This document shows positions 38,565 to 46,824 of a stretch of 64,000 bases of DNA, piece after piece. The position numbers and the translations under genes were made by a program. The DNA is from JBFGFX01 sp965232455 (lineage in GTDB: Bacteria > Pseudomonadota > Gammaproteobacteria > Steroidobacterales > Woeseiaceae): the NCBI GenBank assembly GCA_965232455.1, contig OZ246981.1, positions 2,542,001-2,606,000 of the forward strand. The letters are read 5' to 3'. The number at the start of each line of letters is the position of its first letter. Position 1 is the stretch's first letter. The notes under the pieces are model-generated. The model was not told the DNA's origin, made no database searches, and worked only from the letters and a program-made list of their open reading frames with translations.

Positions 38565-38626
38565 GCGGGAGGTCCGGTGGAAAAGGCGGGTATATTACAC
38601 TACCGAATTCGTTGGAAGTATTCGTT

Positions 38627-39451
38627 TTGAGCGACATCCCACTAGGCAAAGCCAGCCGCTATCCGGTTCGCTACGCGCCCGAGGTGCTGCATCCCGTCGC
38701 GCGCCGGGACGCGCGCGCCAAATTACGCCTGCCGACGCCGCTGCCGTTTACCGGCGAAGATGTTTGGAACGCCTGGGAACTCACCTGGCTGGACGCGAAC
38801 GGCAAACCGCTGGTGGGCACGGCAACGCTTCGGGTCGGGGCGGAATCGGCGAACATCATCGAATCGAAGTCGCTCAAACTCTACCTGAACTCGTTTTCCC
38901 AGTCGTCCTTCGCCTCGCCGGACGAGCTCCGCGACGTCATGCGCCGGGACCTGAGCGAGCTGACAGGCGGCCCGATCGACGTGACGTTGAGCACCGCGGC
39001 GGACGCTTTTCGCCATCCGGTGGCGTTTGCCGTTTCGACCCTGCCCGGCACGCTCATCGACAATCTCGACGCGAGCTGCTCGGCCGATGGCGTCGACGCC
39101 GCTTTGCTGAGCACCGTTGGCGAGGACGTCGTAAACGAGGAACTGCACACGCATCTTCTCCGCAGCCTTTGCCCGGTCACGAACCAGCCGGACATGGGCA
39201 GCCTGCTCGTACGCTACCGCGGCCGACGCATCGATCCCGTCGGTCTCTTGCAATACGTCGTTTCTTTCCGGCGGCACAGCGATTTCCACGAGGCCTGCGT
39301 CGAACGCATGTTCGTCGACCTGAAAACGCGCTGCGGATGCGAGCGGCTGACGGTGTATGCGCGCTACAACCGGCGCGGCGGCATCGACATCAATCCGTTC
39401 CGATCGGACTTCGAGACCGGCACCGACAACCCCCGCCTCTGGCGGCAATGA
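38627..39451 (+). CDS. queF: NADPH-dependent 7-cyano-7-deazaguanine reductase
   Basis: 274 residues from TTG 38627, which has GGAAG eight bases upstream; TTG 38612 would add five residues. It is the long two-module QueF form: ESKSLKLYLNSFSQSSF in the N-module, and the catalytic Cys in SLCPVTNQPDMGSLLVRY plus FRRHSDFHEACVERMF in the C-module. It reduces preQ0 to preQ1 in queuosine synthesis. An AT-rich -10-like TATATTACA sequence lies about 30 bp upstream. I see no preQ1 riboswitch. Confidence 0.93.
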   Translation: MSDIPLGKASRYPVRYAPEVLHPVARRDARAKLRLPTPLPFTGEDVWNAWELTWLDANGKPLVGTATLRVGAESANIIESKSLKLYLNSFSQSSFASPDELRDVMRRDLSELTGGPIDVTLSTAADAFRHPVAFAVSTLPGTLIDNLDASCSADGVDAALLSTVGEDVVNEELHTHLLRSLCPVTNQPDMGSLLVRYRGRRIDPVGLLQYVVSFRRHSDFHEACVERMFVDLKTRCGCERLTVYARYNRRGGIDINPFRSDFETGTDNPRLWRQ

Positions 39452-39475
39452 CTGATCCCGGCGAGCACGCCCTCT

Positions 39476-39503
39476 GCAGGAGCCCGTCAGGACGGGCTCC
39501 TAC
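39476..39503. repeat. Short palindromic repeat at the queF/ribA convergence
   Basis: GCAGGAGCCCGTC-AG-GACGGGCTCCTAC has 11-bp perfect inner arms with one outer mismatch. It includes the ribA stop codon (39500-39502) and follows queF by 24 bp. Its position at a convergent gene pair suggests a bidirectional terminator. Confidence 0.8.
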
Positions 39504-40318
39504 AATTCCAGGTCGTCGTCCTCGAGGTCGTGCCCCCAGTCGCGTTTGGCGGAGAGGTAGGCGCGATTTGCGTCGTCGACACCGATCACGTGTTTGACGC
39601 GTGTAATGTGTCGCAGGCCGAGCGCGTTGAGATCGTTTATCTTTTTCGGGTTGTTGGTCAGCAGGCGGAACGGGCGGTCGCCGTGGAAATGTTTGAGTAA
39701 CGCCGCAGCGTCGCTGAAATCGCGCGAATCGTCCGGCAAACCCAGCGACCGGTTCGCCTGGTAGGTATTTTCGCCGGCGTCCTGCAAAAGATAGGTTGCG
39801 GCCTTGGCCCAGAGGCCGATGCCCCGCCCCTCGTGGCCGGACATGTAAATGAGCATACCGCCGGCCGGGTCGCCGGTGATGCGGTCCAGCGCGGCAACGA
39901 ACTGCGGGCCGCACTCGCAGCGCTTGGAGCCGAAGACGTCGCCGGTAAGACAGCTCGAATGAACGCGGATCAGCGGGTTTTCCCAGGTTTCAGGGTCGCC
40001 GACGACCAGCAGGCTGTTGACGGCCATCGACGACGCCAGCATCGCAAAGGAACCCTGGCCCTTGGTGGCCCTGAGCTGGTCCGCGAGGTCCTGCACCTTG
40101 CTCAGCTCGGTATGCCTGACGGCCGCGTACCAATCCACCCGATAGTCCCGGCCGTGACGCTCCAGCGGCAGCGGGATGGGCCCGAGCACGCTGATGGCTT
40201 TGGCGCCGGGCGCGGGATCGGCGTAGGCGTCGGTCTTGCGCCCTTCGGCGTCAATACGGATCAAGGTGCCCTGCTCGAGCAGACGCTCCCGGACGCTTGG
40301 ATCGAGGTAGGTGAACAT
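39500..40318 (-). CDS. ribA: GTP cyclohydrolase II
   Basis: 272 residues from ATG 40318; an upstream extension to 40441 would run into the TetR operator region and looks non-coding. The Zn site is HSSCLTGDVFGSKRCECG. The catalytic block is GHEGRGIGLWAKAATYLLQD, followed by SLGLPDDSRDFSDAAALL and RLLTNNPKKINDLNALG. It opens the imidazole ring of GTP in riboflavin synthesis. The family's usual Gln in QEGRGIGL is His here, which I note without a clear meaning. About 60 extra N-terminal residues precede the core. Confidence 0.9.
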   Translation of the reverse strand: MFTYLDPSVRERLLEQGTLIRIDAEGRKTDAYADPAPGAKAISVLGPIPLPLERHGRDYRVDWYAAVRHTELSKVQDLADQLRATKGQGSFAMLASSMAVNSLLVVGDPETWENPLIRVHSSCLTGDVFGSKRCECGPQFVAALDRITGDPAGGMLIYMSGHEGRGIGLWAKAATYLLQDAGENTYQANRSLGLPDDSRDFSDAAALLKHFHGDRPFRLLTNNPKKINDLNALGLRHITRVKHVIGVDDANRAYLSAKRDWGHDLEDDDLEL

Positions 40319-40426
40319 GGCGCGAGCGTACCATCTCTTTCGGAGCCGCAACATCGCCCCGGCGGGCGGCGCAGCGGCGAACCGGCGCCGTTCCTGGCCT
40401 GAAAACGCTGTTGCCGGGGGTATTGC

Positions 40427-40468
40427 TGACTGACCAGTCATTTAGTAGAATTACTGACTCATCAGTCA
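40427..40468. promoter_or_regulatory. Tandem 14-bp palindromic operators of the downstream TetR gene
   Basis: TGACTGACCAGTCA (40427-40440) is a perfect palindrome apart from its centre, and TGACTCATCAGTCA (40455-40468) is a one-mismatch copy 28 bp later. They lie 17-58 bp before the TetR start, so they overlap its promoter. This spacing and symmetry are typical of TetR-family autoregulation. Confidence 0.8.
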
Positions 40469-40484
40469 TCAGGAATGAAACGTC

Positions 40485-41117
40485 ATGGCTCCCACCCGAT
40501 TCCGACGGCGAAAAGAAGCCCGCCCGGCCGAAATCACCGAAGCGGCGCTGGCGGCGTTTGCCGAGAACGGCTACGACGCGACGCGCGTCGACGACGTCGC
40601 AAAAAGGGCGGGTGTCAGCAAAGGCCTGCTGTATCTCTACTTCAAGACCAAGGAAGAGTTGTTCAAGGCCGTCATCCGCAGCTTCGTGTCGCCGCGCGTC
40701 GACGAATTGACCGCTGCGATCGACGACGATGCGCTGTCGGCGGAGGCATTCCTGCGCGGGCCGTTTCTCAAGGGCATCAAACAGGTGCCCAAATCGCCGA
40801 TCAGGATCCTGCTTCGACTCATGGTCTCGGAAGGCCCGAAGCACCCCGACTTGACCGCGTACTACTGGGAGCAGGTCGTGTCCCCGGCGCTCGAGGCCTT
40901 CCGCAGGCTGATCGCGAAAGGCGTCCATGCCGGCGAATTCCGCCCGACCGCGCTTTCCGAATTCCCTCAGCTACTGGTGGCGCCGGTTCTGTTTTCGACC
41001 CTGTGGACCATCGTTTTCGAGCGCCATGAGACGCTGGATACCGACAAGCTGCTCGAGGCGCACATCGACATGATGCTCAGCGCCGTCAAATGCCCGGAAC
41101 CCGGAGAGAGCCGATGA
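40485..41117 (+). CDS. TetR family regulator of an ABC export operon
   Basis: 210 residues. The N-terminal HTH is ITEAALAAFAENGYDATRVD, then AKRAGVSKGLLYLYFKTKEELF. The C-terminal domain has PIRILLRLMVSEGPKHPDL and AYYWEQVVSPAL, the pattern of regulators near YbhFSR-like exporters. It is first in a four-gene operon with 4-bp overlaps. The two upstream palindromes suggest it represses its own operon until a substrate is present. Confidence 0.92.
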   Translation: MAPTRFRRRKEARPAEITEAALAAFAENGYDATRVDDVAKRAGVSKGLLYLYFKTKEELFKAVIRSFVSPRVDELTAAIDDDALSAEAFLRGPFLKGIKQVPKSPIRILLRLMVSEGPKHPDLTAYYWEQVVSPALEAFRRLIAKGVHAGEFRPTALSEFPQLLVAPVLFSTLWTIVFERHETLDTDKLLEAHIDMMLSAVKCPEPGESR

Positions 41118-42085
41118 TCAGAATCACGCGAATGCCCGCCGCGCTCATTTGCCTGGTGCCGGCAGCGTTGCTTGCGGCCTGCGGTGCGCCTGACAAGAGC
41201 GGCCGCGTCGTCGGACAGCTGGAGTCCGACCGCGTCGAACTGGTCGCCGAGTTTGCGGAGCCGATTGTGGAACGCCTCGTCGCCGAAGGCGAAACCGTTG
41301 CGGCCGGCGACTTGCTGGTACGCCAGGACGATACGCGGATGCTGGCGCGGATCGCCGAACTGGAAGCGGTCCTGGAGCAGCATCGGGCTCGCCTGGACGA
41401 ACTCACCCGCGGCCCCCGTCAGGAGCAGATTGTCGCGGAGCAGGCCAACGTGCGCGGCGCCCGGCGCGACCTGGATTTTCGCCAGATCGAACACCAGCGC
41501 GCGCTTGAGGTACACGAGAAACAGCTCGCCTCCCCGGAGTCACTCGACCGCGCCAGAGCCGCGCTCGATTCCGCCCAGGCGACACTCGAGTTTCACGAGG
41601 CAAGACTGGCCGAGCTGCTTGCCGGCACGACCGTGGAAGAACTGCGGCAAGCTGAAAGCGCCGTACAGCAGGCCGAAGCGCGACTGGCCGCGGGCCGCGT
41701 GGATCATTCGCGCCATGACATCGTCGCGCCGGTCAACGGCGTTGTCGACAGCATACTGTTCGAGACCGGCGAGCGCCCTCCCGCCGGAACGCCGGCCGTG
41801 ATCATGCTCACGGGCGAGCAGCCGTTTGCGCGAGCGTACGTTCCCGAATCGCTGCGCGCGAGAGTTTCGCCCGGCGGCGAGGCACGCGTGTTTGTCGACG
41901 GCATCGACGAGCCGTACGAAGGTCGGGTCCGCTGGGTGGCCAGCGAGTCGGCGTTCACACCGTATTTTGCGCTGACCGAGCACGACCGGGGTCGACTGAG
42001 CTTTTTCGCCAAAGTCGACATCGTCGGCGCGGAAAGCCGACTGGGCGACGGAGTCCCGGTCGAAGTCGAATTCCTGTTGCCGTGA
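41114..42085 (+). CDS. HlyD-family periplasmic adaptor lipoprotein
   Basis: 323 residues from ATG 41114, overlapping the TetR stop by 4 bp. A lipobox signal (LVPAALLAACG) anchors it. The biotinyl-lipoyl half (VAEFAEPIVERLVAEGETVAAGDLL) is followed by a long coiled-coil hairpin (about 70-195) and the second half VNGVVDSILFETGERPPAG. It joins the inner-membrane ABC pump to an outer-membrane channel. No outer-membrane component is in the operon. Confidence 0.88.
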   Translation: MIRITRMPAALICLVPAALLAACGAPDKSGRVVGQLESDRVELVAEFAEPIVERLVAEGETVAAGDLLVRQDDTRMLARIAELEAVLEQHRARLDELTRGPRQEQIVAEQANVRGARRDLDFRQIEHQRALEVHEKQLASPESLDRARAALDSAQATLEFHEARLAELLAGTTVEELRQAESAVQQAEARLAAGRVDHSRHDIVAPVNGVVDSILFETGERPPAGTPAVIMLTGEQPFARAYVPESLRARVSPGGEARVFVDGIDEPYEGRVRWVASESAFTPYFALTEHDRGRLSFFAKVDIVGAESRLGDGVPVEVEFLLP

Positions 42086-43053
42086 GCAAGGACGCCATCG
42101 TGAGCAACAAAAACAACCTCGCGATTCGCGCGCGCGGATTGACCAAACGTTTCGGTTCGCTGACCGCGGTGGACCATCTCCATCTCGACGTCCCCAAGTC
42201 GCAGATTTACGGATTCCTTGGACCAAACGGCTCCGGAAAATCAACGACGATTCGGATGCTGTGCGGCCTGCTGAAACCCACGGAAGGCCGGGCCACCGTG
42301 CTCGGCATCGATGCGCTGGACGACAGCGAAGCGCTCAAGGCCCATATCGGTTACATGACACAGAAGTTTTCGCTGTACGCCGACATGACCGTGCAGGAAA
42401 ACCTCGAGTTCATTGCCGACATCTACGCGATCGCCCGGCGTGACAGACGGGGGCGTATCGAGGAGCTATTGGAACAGTACGATCTCGTCGAACAACGCGG
42501 CCAATTCGCCGGAACGATGAGCGGCGGGCAAAAACAGCGCCTGGCGCTCGCCTGCGCGGTGCTGCATCGTCCCGAACTGCTGTTGCTGGACGAACCCACG
42601 AGCGCCGTCGACCCCAAGAGTCGTCGCGACTTCTGGGCAAAACTGTTCGAGCTGGCGGACTCCGGGACCACCATTCTCGTTTCGACGCATTACATGGACG
42701 AAGCCGAACGCTGTCACCGGCTCGCGATCCTCGACAGAGGCGTCAAAGTGGCGGACGGACCTCCAGAGGAGCTTCAGGCCAGCACTGGAATGAACATTGT
42801 CGAAGTCGTCGCCGACGATTCGTCCGCCGCCAACCAAAGACTGGCCGCAATTCCCGCGATTATGAGCGTGACGCAGCTGGGCGTCCGGCTCCGCGTGCTC
42901 ATTCCGGAGTCGGTCGACGCCCCGCTCCGCTGCGTTCGCGACGCGCTCGATTCGGAAAACATCCGCCACGAATCCAAGCTGGTGCCCGCATCGCTCGAGG
43001 ACGTATTCGTCGCGGTGACCCAGAAGCCCTCGAAGACGGAGCACGCTTCATGA
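42082..43053 (+). CDS. ABC transporter ATP-binding protein
   Basis: 323 residues from GTG 42082, which overlaps the adaptor stop by 4 bp; a GTG at 42100 is an alternative. Walker A is FLGPNGSGKSTTIRML, the signature is GTMSGGQKQRLALACAV, Walker B is LLLLDEPTSAVDPKSRRDF and the H-loop is STHYMDEAERCHR. It is of the DrrA/YbhF drug-export type, with a helical C-terminal extension. It energises the following permease. Confidence 0.94.
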   Translation: MSKDAIVSNKNNLAIRARGLTKRFGSLTAVDHLHLDVPKSQIYGFLGPNGSGKSTTIRMLCGLLKPTEGRATVLGIDALDDSEALKAHIGYMTQKFSLYADMTVQENLEFIADIYAIARRDRRGRIEELLEQYDLVEQRGQFAGTMSGGQKQRLALACAVLHRPELLLLDEPTSAVDPKSRRDFWAKLFELADSGTTILVSTHYMDEAERCHRLAILDRGVKVADGPPEELQASTGMNIVEVVADDSSAANQRLAAIPAIMSVTQLGVRLRVLIPESVDAPLRCVRDALDSENIRHESKLVPASLEDVFVAVTQKPSKTEHAS

Positions 43054-44147
43054 CGGCCCTGTCCCGCCTGTTTGCCGTGATGCGCAAGGAACTCCTCCAG
43101 CTGCGCCGCGATCGCATCACCTTCGGGATGGTCGTCGGCATTCCGATCGGCCAGATCCTTCTGTTCGGTTACGCGATCAATACGGACGTGCGTAATCTGG
43201 AGGCGGCCGTCGCCAACCAGGCGAATACGCACCTGTCGCGGCAATTCGTCGCCGAATTGGGGCAGACGCAGGTGCTCGATTTGAAATACACCGCGGAATC
43301 ACCGCAGGAACTGGAAGACCTGCTTCGGGCCGGCCGGATTTCGGTGGGTATACACCTGCCGAGCGATTTCGATCGCCGGGTCGTGGACGGGCGCCGGGCA
43401 GCGGCACAACTTCTGGTGGACGGCGCCGACCCGACGATTCTCGGCGTCGCCAATCAACTTGCCGCCATGCCGCTCGCTTTCGATGCCGCCGGCACGGCGG
43501 TCGGCGGTCGCCCGCTGGAGGTCCGGGCGTACTACAATCCGGAGCGCCGGACTGCCGTCAATATCGTACCGGGCCTGATTGGCGTCATTCTCACGATGAC
43601 CATGACGCTGTTCACATCGGTGGCCATCGTCAGGGAGCGGGAGCGCGGTAATCTCGAACTGCTCATCAACACGCCGGTAAGCAATCTGGAGCTCATGGTT
43701 GGCAAGCTCATTCCCTACATCGCGATCGGGCTGCTGCAGCTCGGCCTGATTGCCCTGATCGGCCAGCTCCTGTTTGCGGTGCCCATTCGCGGCAGCGTTG
43801 CTGCGCTTTATGGAGCGGGCTCGCTGTTCATCGCCGCCAATCTCGCGCTCGGACTGTTCATTTCGACGGTCGCCCGCACGCAGTTCCAGGCCATGCAGGT
43901 AACCGTCTTTATTCTTCTGCCGTCCATTCTCCTGTCCGGATTCATGTTTCCCTTCGCCGGCATGCCCGAGTTCGCAAGGTACCTGGGCGAACTGCTGCCG
44001 AACACCCACTTCATTCGCCTGACCAGAGGAATCATGCTGCGGGACGCATCGCTCTACGAGTTGCGCGGTGAGATATTGGCGCTCGCGCTTTTCACGACGC
44101 TAGCGATGTTCCTCGCCATAAAACGATTCTCGCGGCGCCTCGATTGA
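43050..44147 (+). CDS. ABC-2 type permease
   Basis: 365 residues, overlapping the ATPase stop by 4 bp. An N-terminal membrane segment and a large extracytoplasmic domain (about 45-165) precede five further segments: GLIGVILTMTMTLFTSVAIV, RERERGNLELLINTPVSNLELMVGK and ILLSGFMFPFAGMPEFARYLG. That is the YbhS/YbhR layout. YbhFSR-type pumps usually have two permeases; here only one gene follows, so it may form a homodimer. Confidence 0.9.
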   Translation: MTALSRLFAVMRKELLQLRRDRITFGMVVGIPIGQILLFGYAINTDVRNLEAAVANQANTHLSRQFVAELGQTQVLDLKYTAESPQELEDLLRAGRISVGIHLPSDFDRRVVDGRRAAAQLLVDGADPTILGVANQLAAMPLAFDAAGTAVGGRPLEVRAYYNPERRTAVNIVPGLIGVILTMTMTLFTSVAIVRERERGNLELLINTPVSNLELMVGKLIPYIAIGLLQLGLIALIGQLLFAVPIRGSVAALYGAGSLFIAANLALGLFISTVARTQFQAMQVTVFILLPSILLSGFMFPFAGMPEFARYLGELLPNTHFIRLTRGIMLRDASLYELRGEILALALFTTLAMFLAIKRFSRRLD

Positions 44148-44334
44148 GTGCCCGCAGCGCGTCCGACGTCATCGGCCACTGCCTCGAATACAGGCGCGGC
44201 CGACGGCAAAAAACCCGTTCGCGGCGACGCCGAACGCCGCAGATTCACAGCGCCGTACTACAAGTGTTTACGAAATCGTGGTAAACAGGGCGCGCCGATA
44301 CGTAAACGAGCCTTGAGCAGCAGACCCAGCCGAC

Positions 44335-44949
44335 ATGCCCGAAGCCAAGCGACAAGATTCAACGGTATTTATCGTCGATGACGATCAGTCGATCCGGCAC
44401 GCAATGGAACTCCTGATGCGCTCCGTGGGGCTCGAGCACGAGATCTTTCATTCCGCCGACGAGTTTCTGTCCCGCTATTCGCCGGATCGGGCGGGCTGTC
44501 TCGTGCTCGATATCCGCATGCCGGGTCTCGGCGGGCTCGAGCTGCAGCAGAAGCTGCTGGAAATGGACAGCACTCTGCCGATCATCTTCATCACCGGTCA
44601 CGGCGACGTCCCGATGGCCGTGGAAGCCATGCAGAAAGGCGCGGTCGATTTCATTCAAAAACCGTTTCGCGACCAGGAGCTGCTGGACCGTATACGCGAG
44701 GCGCTCGAAACGGACCAGGAACGGCGATTCGCCCGCGAAGAAAAGGCCGAAGTGACGACCAGGCTCGAAAAGCTCACCAAACGGGAGCGCGAGGTCATGA
44801 ACCTCGTGGTGACAGGCAAACCGAACAAGGTTATCGCTTACGAACTGGGTGTGAGTCAGCGTACCGTCGAAATCCACCGCGCCCGCGTCATGGAGAAAAT
44901 GCTGGCCCGGTCCCTGGCGGATCTGGTCCGCATGCACATGATTGTATGA
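44335..44949 (+). CDS. FixJ-family response regulator
   Basis: 204 residues. A receiver domain (VFIVDDDQSIRHAMELLMRS, phospho-Asp in CLVLDIRMPGLGGLELQ, FITGHGDVPMAVEAMQKGA, FIQKPF) is linked to a LuxR HTH (LTKREREVMNLVVTGKPNKV, GVSQRTVEIHRARVMEKM). FixJ-type regulators are phosphorylated by PAS-containing kinases. No kinase adjoins it; a PAS hybrid kinase lies about 5 kb away. A GTTTAC-N9-GTAAAC inverted repeat (44266-44286) lies upstream. Confidence 0.93.
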   Translation: MPEAKRQDSTVFIVDDDQSIRHAMELLMRSVGLEHEIFHSADEFLSRYSPDRAGCLVLDIRMPGLGGLELQQKLLEMDSTLPIIFITGHGDVPMAVEAMQKGAVDFIQKPFRDQELLDRIREALETDQERRFAREEKAEVTTRLEKLTKREREVMNLVVTGKPNKVIAYELGVSQRTVEIHRARVMEKMLARSLADLVRMHMIV

Positions 44950-44996
44950 GCAAGCCTGCGGGCAGAGGCCGATTCAACGGACCGTTAGGGGACGGC

Positions 44997-45347
44997 TCAG
45001 ACTTTCGCCTGCATTTGCTCGTCGAGTTCCGCACAGTCGATGCAGGCCCTCGCGTACGGATGTGCGCTTAGCCGCTCCGTGGCAATTGGGCCGGCGCATT
45101 TGGCGCAAATGCCGTATTCGCCCGCATCCATACGTTCGAGGGCGAGCTTTATTTTTGCAATCTCCGCACGCGCGTCGTTGCCCAGGGCGTCAACCACTTC
45201 GCTGTCTTCCAGCTGTTTGGCGCGCTCTTCGGAATCCGATTCGAGACCCCGGCGAACGTTTTCGGTAATCCGTTCGAGCCGGGCGTTCAGCTCGTCCAGT
45301 TTTTCCTGCAAGCGAGCGCGAAGGTCGCTCGGCCAATCTGTCTGCAT
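44997..45347 (-). CDS. DksA/TraR-family C4 zinc-finger protein
   Basis: 116 residues from ATG 45347; upstream in-frame codons do not look coding. A helical coiled-coil region is followed by the zinc finger YGICAKCAGPIATERL and YARACIDCAE, with the four Cys in C-x2-C and C-x2-C pairs. The short TraR/DksA-like proteins bind the RNA polymerase secondary channel. It lacks the DksA-type Asp pair as far as I can tell. It may relate to stress control. Confidence 0.88.
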   Translation of the reverse strand: MQTDWPSDLRARLQEKLDELNARLERITENVRRGLESDSEERAKQLEDSEVVDALGNDARAEIAKIKLALERMDAGEYGICAKCAGPIATERLSAHPYARACIDCAELDEQMQAKV

Positions 45348-45455
45348 GTTCGGATCTCTCCCTGGGAGCCCGCATCGAGCGGAGGCACGGACGGCCGTGC
45401 CGCCACCGACAGAGTTTAGGTGCAGAACGAGCGGCTCGTGTATCCGTAGATGCAC

Positions 45456-45470
45456 CTAGGGTCTGTTGAC
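45456..45470. repeat. Single end-like sequence related to the MITE-like element
   Basis: CTAGGGTCTGTTGAC differs from the first 15 bases of the element at 21.07 kb (CTAGGGCCTGTTAAC) at two positions. No matching opposite end was found nearby. It may be a decayed insertion remnant or a chance match. Confidence 0.3.
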
Positions 45471-45645
45471 ACTATGCGAGGAATCTCAAGCCGTTGTCGA
45501 GGGATAATCACACGGGTGGACGGCGGGCGAAACCGGATAGGTAGATTCCGCTACGGGCTAAGGATCAGGTCGTATTGGCAGTCCGTACCCCTGGCCATAA
45601 TCTCCAGAACAACACCTATTAATGGAGCGACCCCAAGGTTTAAGG

Positions 45646-46617
45646 ATGGGCAAAAACATGCATAAGATCTCGCAAATTCTCTGTGTCATCGATCCGACGA
45701 CAGACGCTCAGCCCGCCATGCACCGCGCTGCCTGGCTTGCGGAAAAGACGAGCGCCGAACTTGAGCTTTTTGTGTGTTATTACAACGAATATCTGAGTGG
45801 CGATCGTCTTTTCGACTCACCGTCGCTCGAAAAAGCGCGTGAAGAAGTCATCACCGGACACGAAAAACACCTGGAGACGATGGCGGAGCCGCTCCGGGCG
45901 GCTGGAATCGTCGTCCGCACCAAAGCGGTCTGGGACCACCCGCTCCACGAAGGCATCGTTCGCCGCGCCGAGGAAATCGATGCCGACGTCGTCTTCAAAG
46001 ACACCCATCATCATTCAGCCGTCACCCGTGCGCTGTTCAGCAACACCGACTGGAACCTCATTCGCACGTGCGCCGCGCCGTTGTGGCTGGTCAAGCCGGG
46101 CGAGATGGCGGAAGCACCGGTGTATCTCGCCGCAATCGACCCATTGAATGAACACGACAAACCCGCGGCTCTCGACGACGAAATCCTGGTGCTCTCGAAA
46201 ATGTTGTCGGAATACTCTGGCGGCGAGGTGCATGCCTTTCACTCGTACGACCCGCGTATCGCCGTCGCTACGGCGACGGCCAACGCTTACATCCCGGTCT
46301 CTCTGCCATTCGACGAAATCGAGGAACAGATGCGGGAACAGCATGAGAAACGTTTCAATGAAGTAACCGGATTTCACGGCATCGACGACGAACGCGCGCA
46401 CCTGGTTGCCGGCTTGACCCACGAAGAGCTCCCGGCGCTGGCGGCCGACGTAAAGGCCGACGTGGTCGTCATGGGCGCCGTGTCCCGCAATCAGTGGAAA
46501 CGCCTGTTCATCGGCGCGACGGCGGAACGAACGCTCGAACACCTGCCATGCGACCTGCTGATCGTCAAACCCGACTGGTTCCAGACACCCGTCAGACGAT
46601 CCGCCGAGACCGCCTAG
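45646..46617 (+). CDS. uspE: Tandem universal stress protein (UspE-like)
   Basis: 323 residues from ATG 45646, which has AAGG seven bases upstream; ATG 45658 (MHKISQ) is an alternative. Two UspA domains are present: ISQILCVIDPTTDAQPAMHRA with KAVWDHPLHEGIVRRAEE, and PVYLAAIDPLNEHDKPAALD with VVVMGAVSRNQWKRLFIGATAERTLEHLPCDLL. The second has the G-2x-G-9x-G(S/T)-like ATP-binding pattern in altered form. Its length and tandem domains match UspE. A strong terminator follows. Confidence 0.9.
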   Translation: MGKNMHKISQILCVIDPTTDAQPAMHRAAWLAEKTSAELELFVCYYNEYLSGDRLFDSPSLEKAREEVITGHEKHLETMAEPLRAAGIVVRTKAVWDHPLHEGIVRRAEEIDADVVFKDTHHHSAVTRALFSNTDWNLIRTCAAPLWLVKPGEMAEAPVYLAAIDPLNEHDKPAALDDEILVLSKMLSEYSGGEVHAFHSYDPRIAVATATANAYIPVSLPFDEIEEQMREQHEKRFNEVTGFHGIDDERAHLVAGLTHEELPALAADVKADVVVMGAVSRNQWKRLFIGATAERTLEHLPCDLLIVKPDWFQTPVRRSAETA

Positions 46618-46697
46618 CGCCGGGTCGAACCTGACATTCAGACAGCCGGCATTCTTGTTCCGCAAGCCGCCGGCGATTCCTGCCCTGTCGGGGTAGT

Positions 46698-46730
46698 CCG
46701 GCACATCGTCTGATGTGCCGGCTTTTTTTT
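46698..46730 (+). terminator. Rho-independent terminator after uspE
   Basis: CCGGCACATC (46698-46707), a 4-base loop GTCT and GATGTGCCGG (46712-46721) form a 10-bp perfect stem, followed by C and eight T residues (46723-46730). It ends the uspE transcript about 80 bp after the stop. Confidence 0.93.
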
Positions 46731-46824
46731 GCCCGTCGCGCCCATCGGATCGGCGCGGTTGACTTGCCCGCCGCAAGACCTACTCTGCGGAGCAGGCCGA
46801 CACAGACGGAGCGGGAGAATGAAC

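Noticed and set aside
38565..38626. preQ1 riboswitch before queF
   Set aside because: The 62-bp leader has no preQ1-like stem or A-rich tail, and the region is shared with the divergent iadA promoter.
38269..39597. 442-codon open frame across iadA, queF and the ribA end
   Set aside because: It crosses three recognised genes on both strands and shows low-complexity Arg/Pro/His composition.
44266..44286. GTTTAC-N9-GTAAAC inverted repeat before the FixJ-like gene
   Set aside because: Only 6-bp arms and no second copy; kept as a note rather than a called operator.
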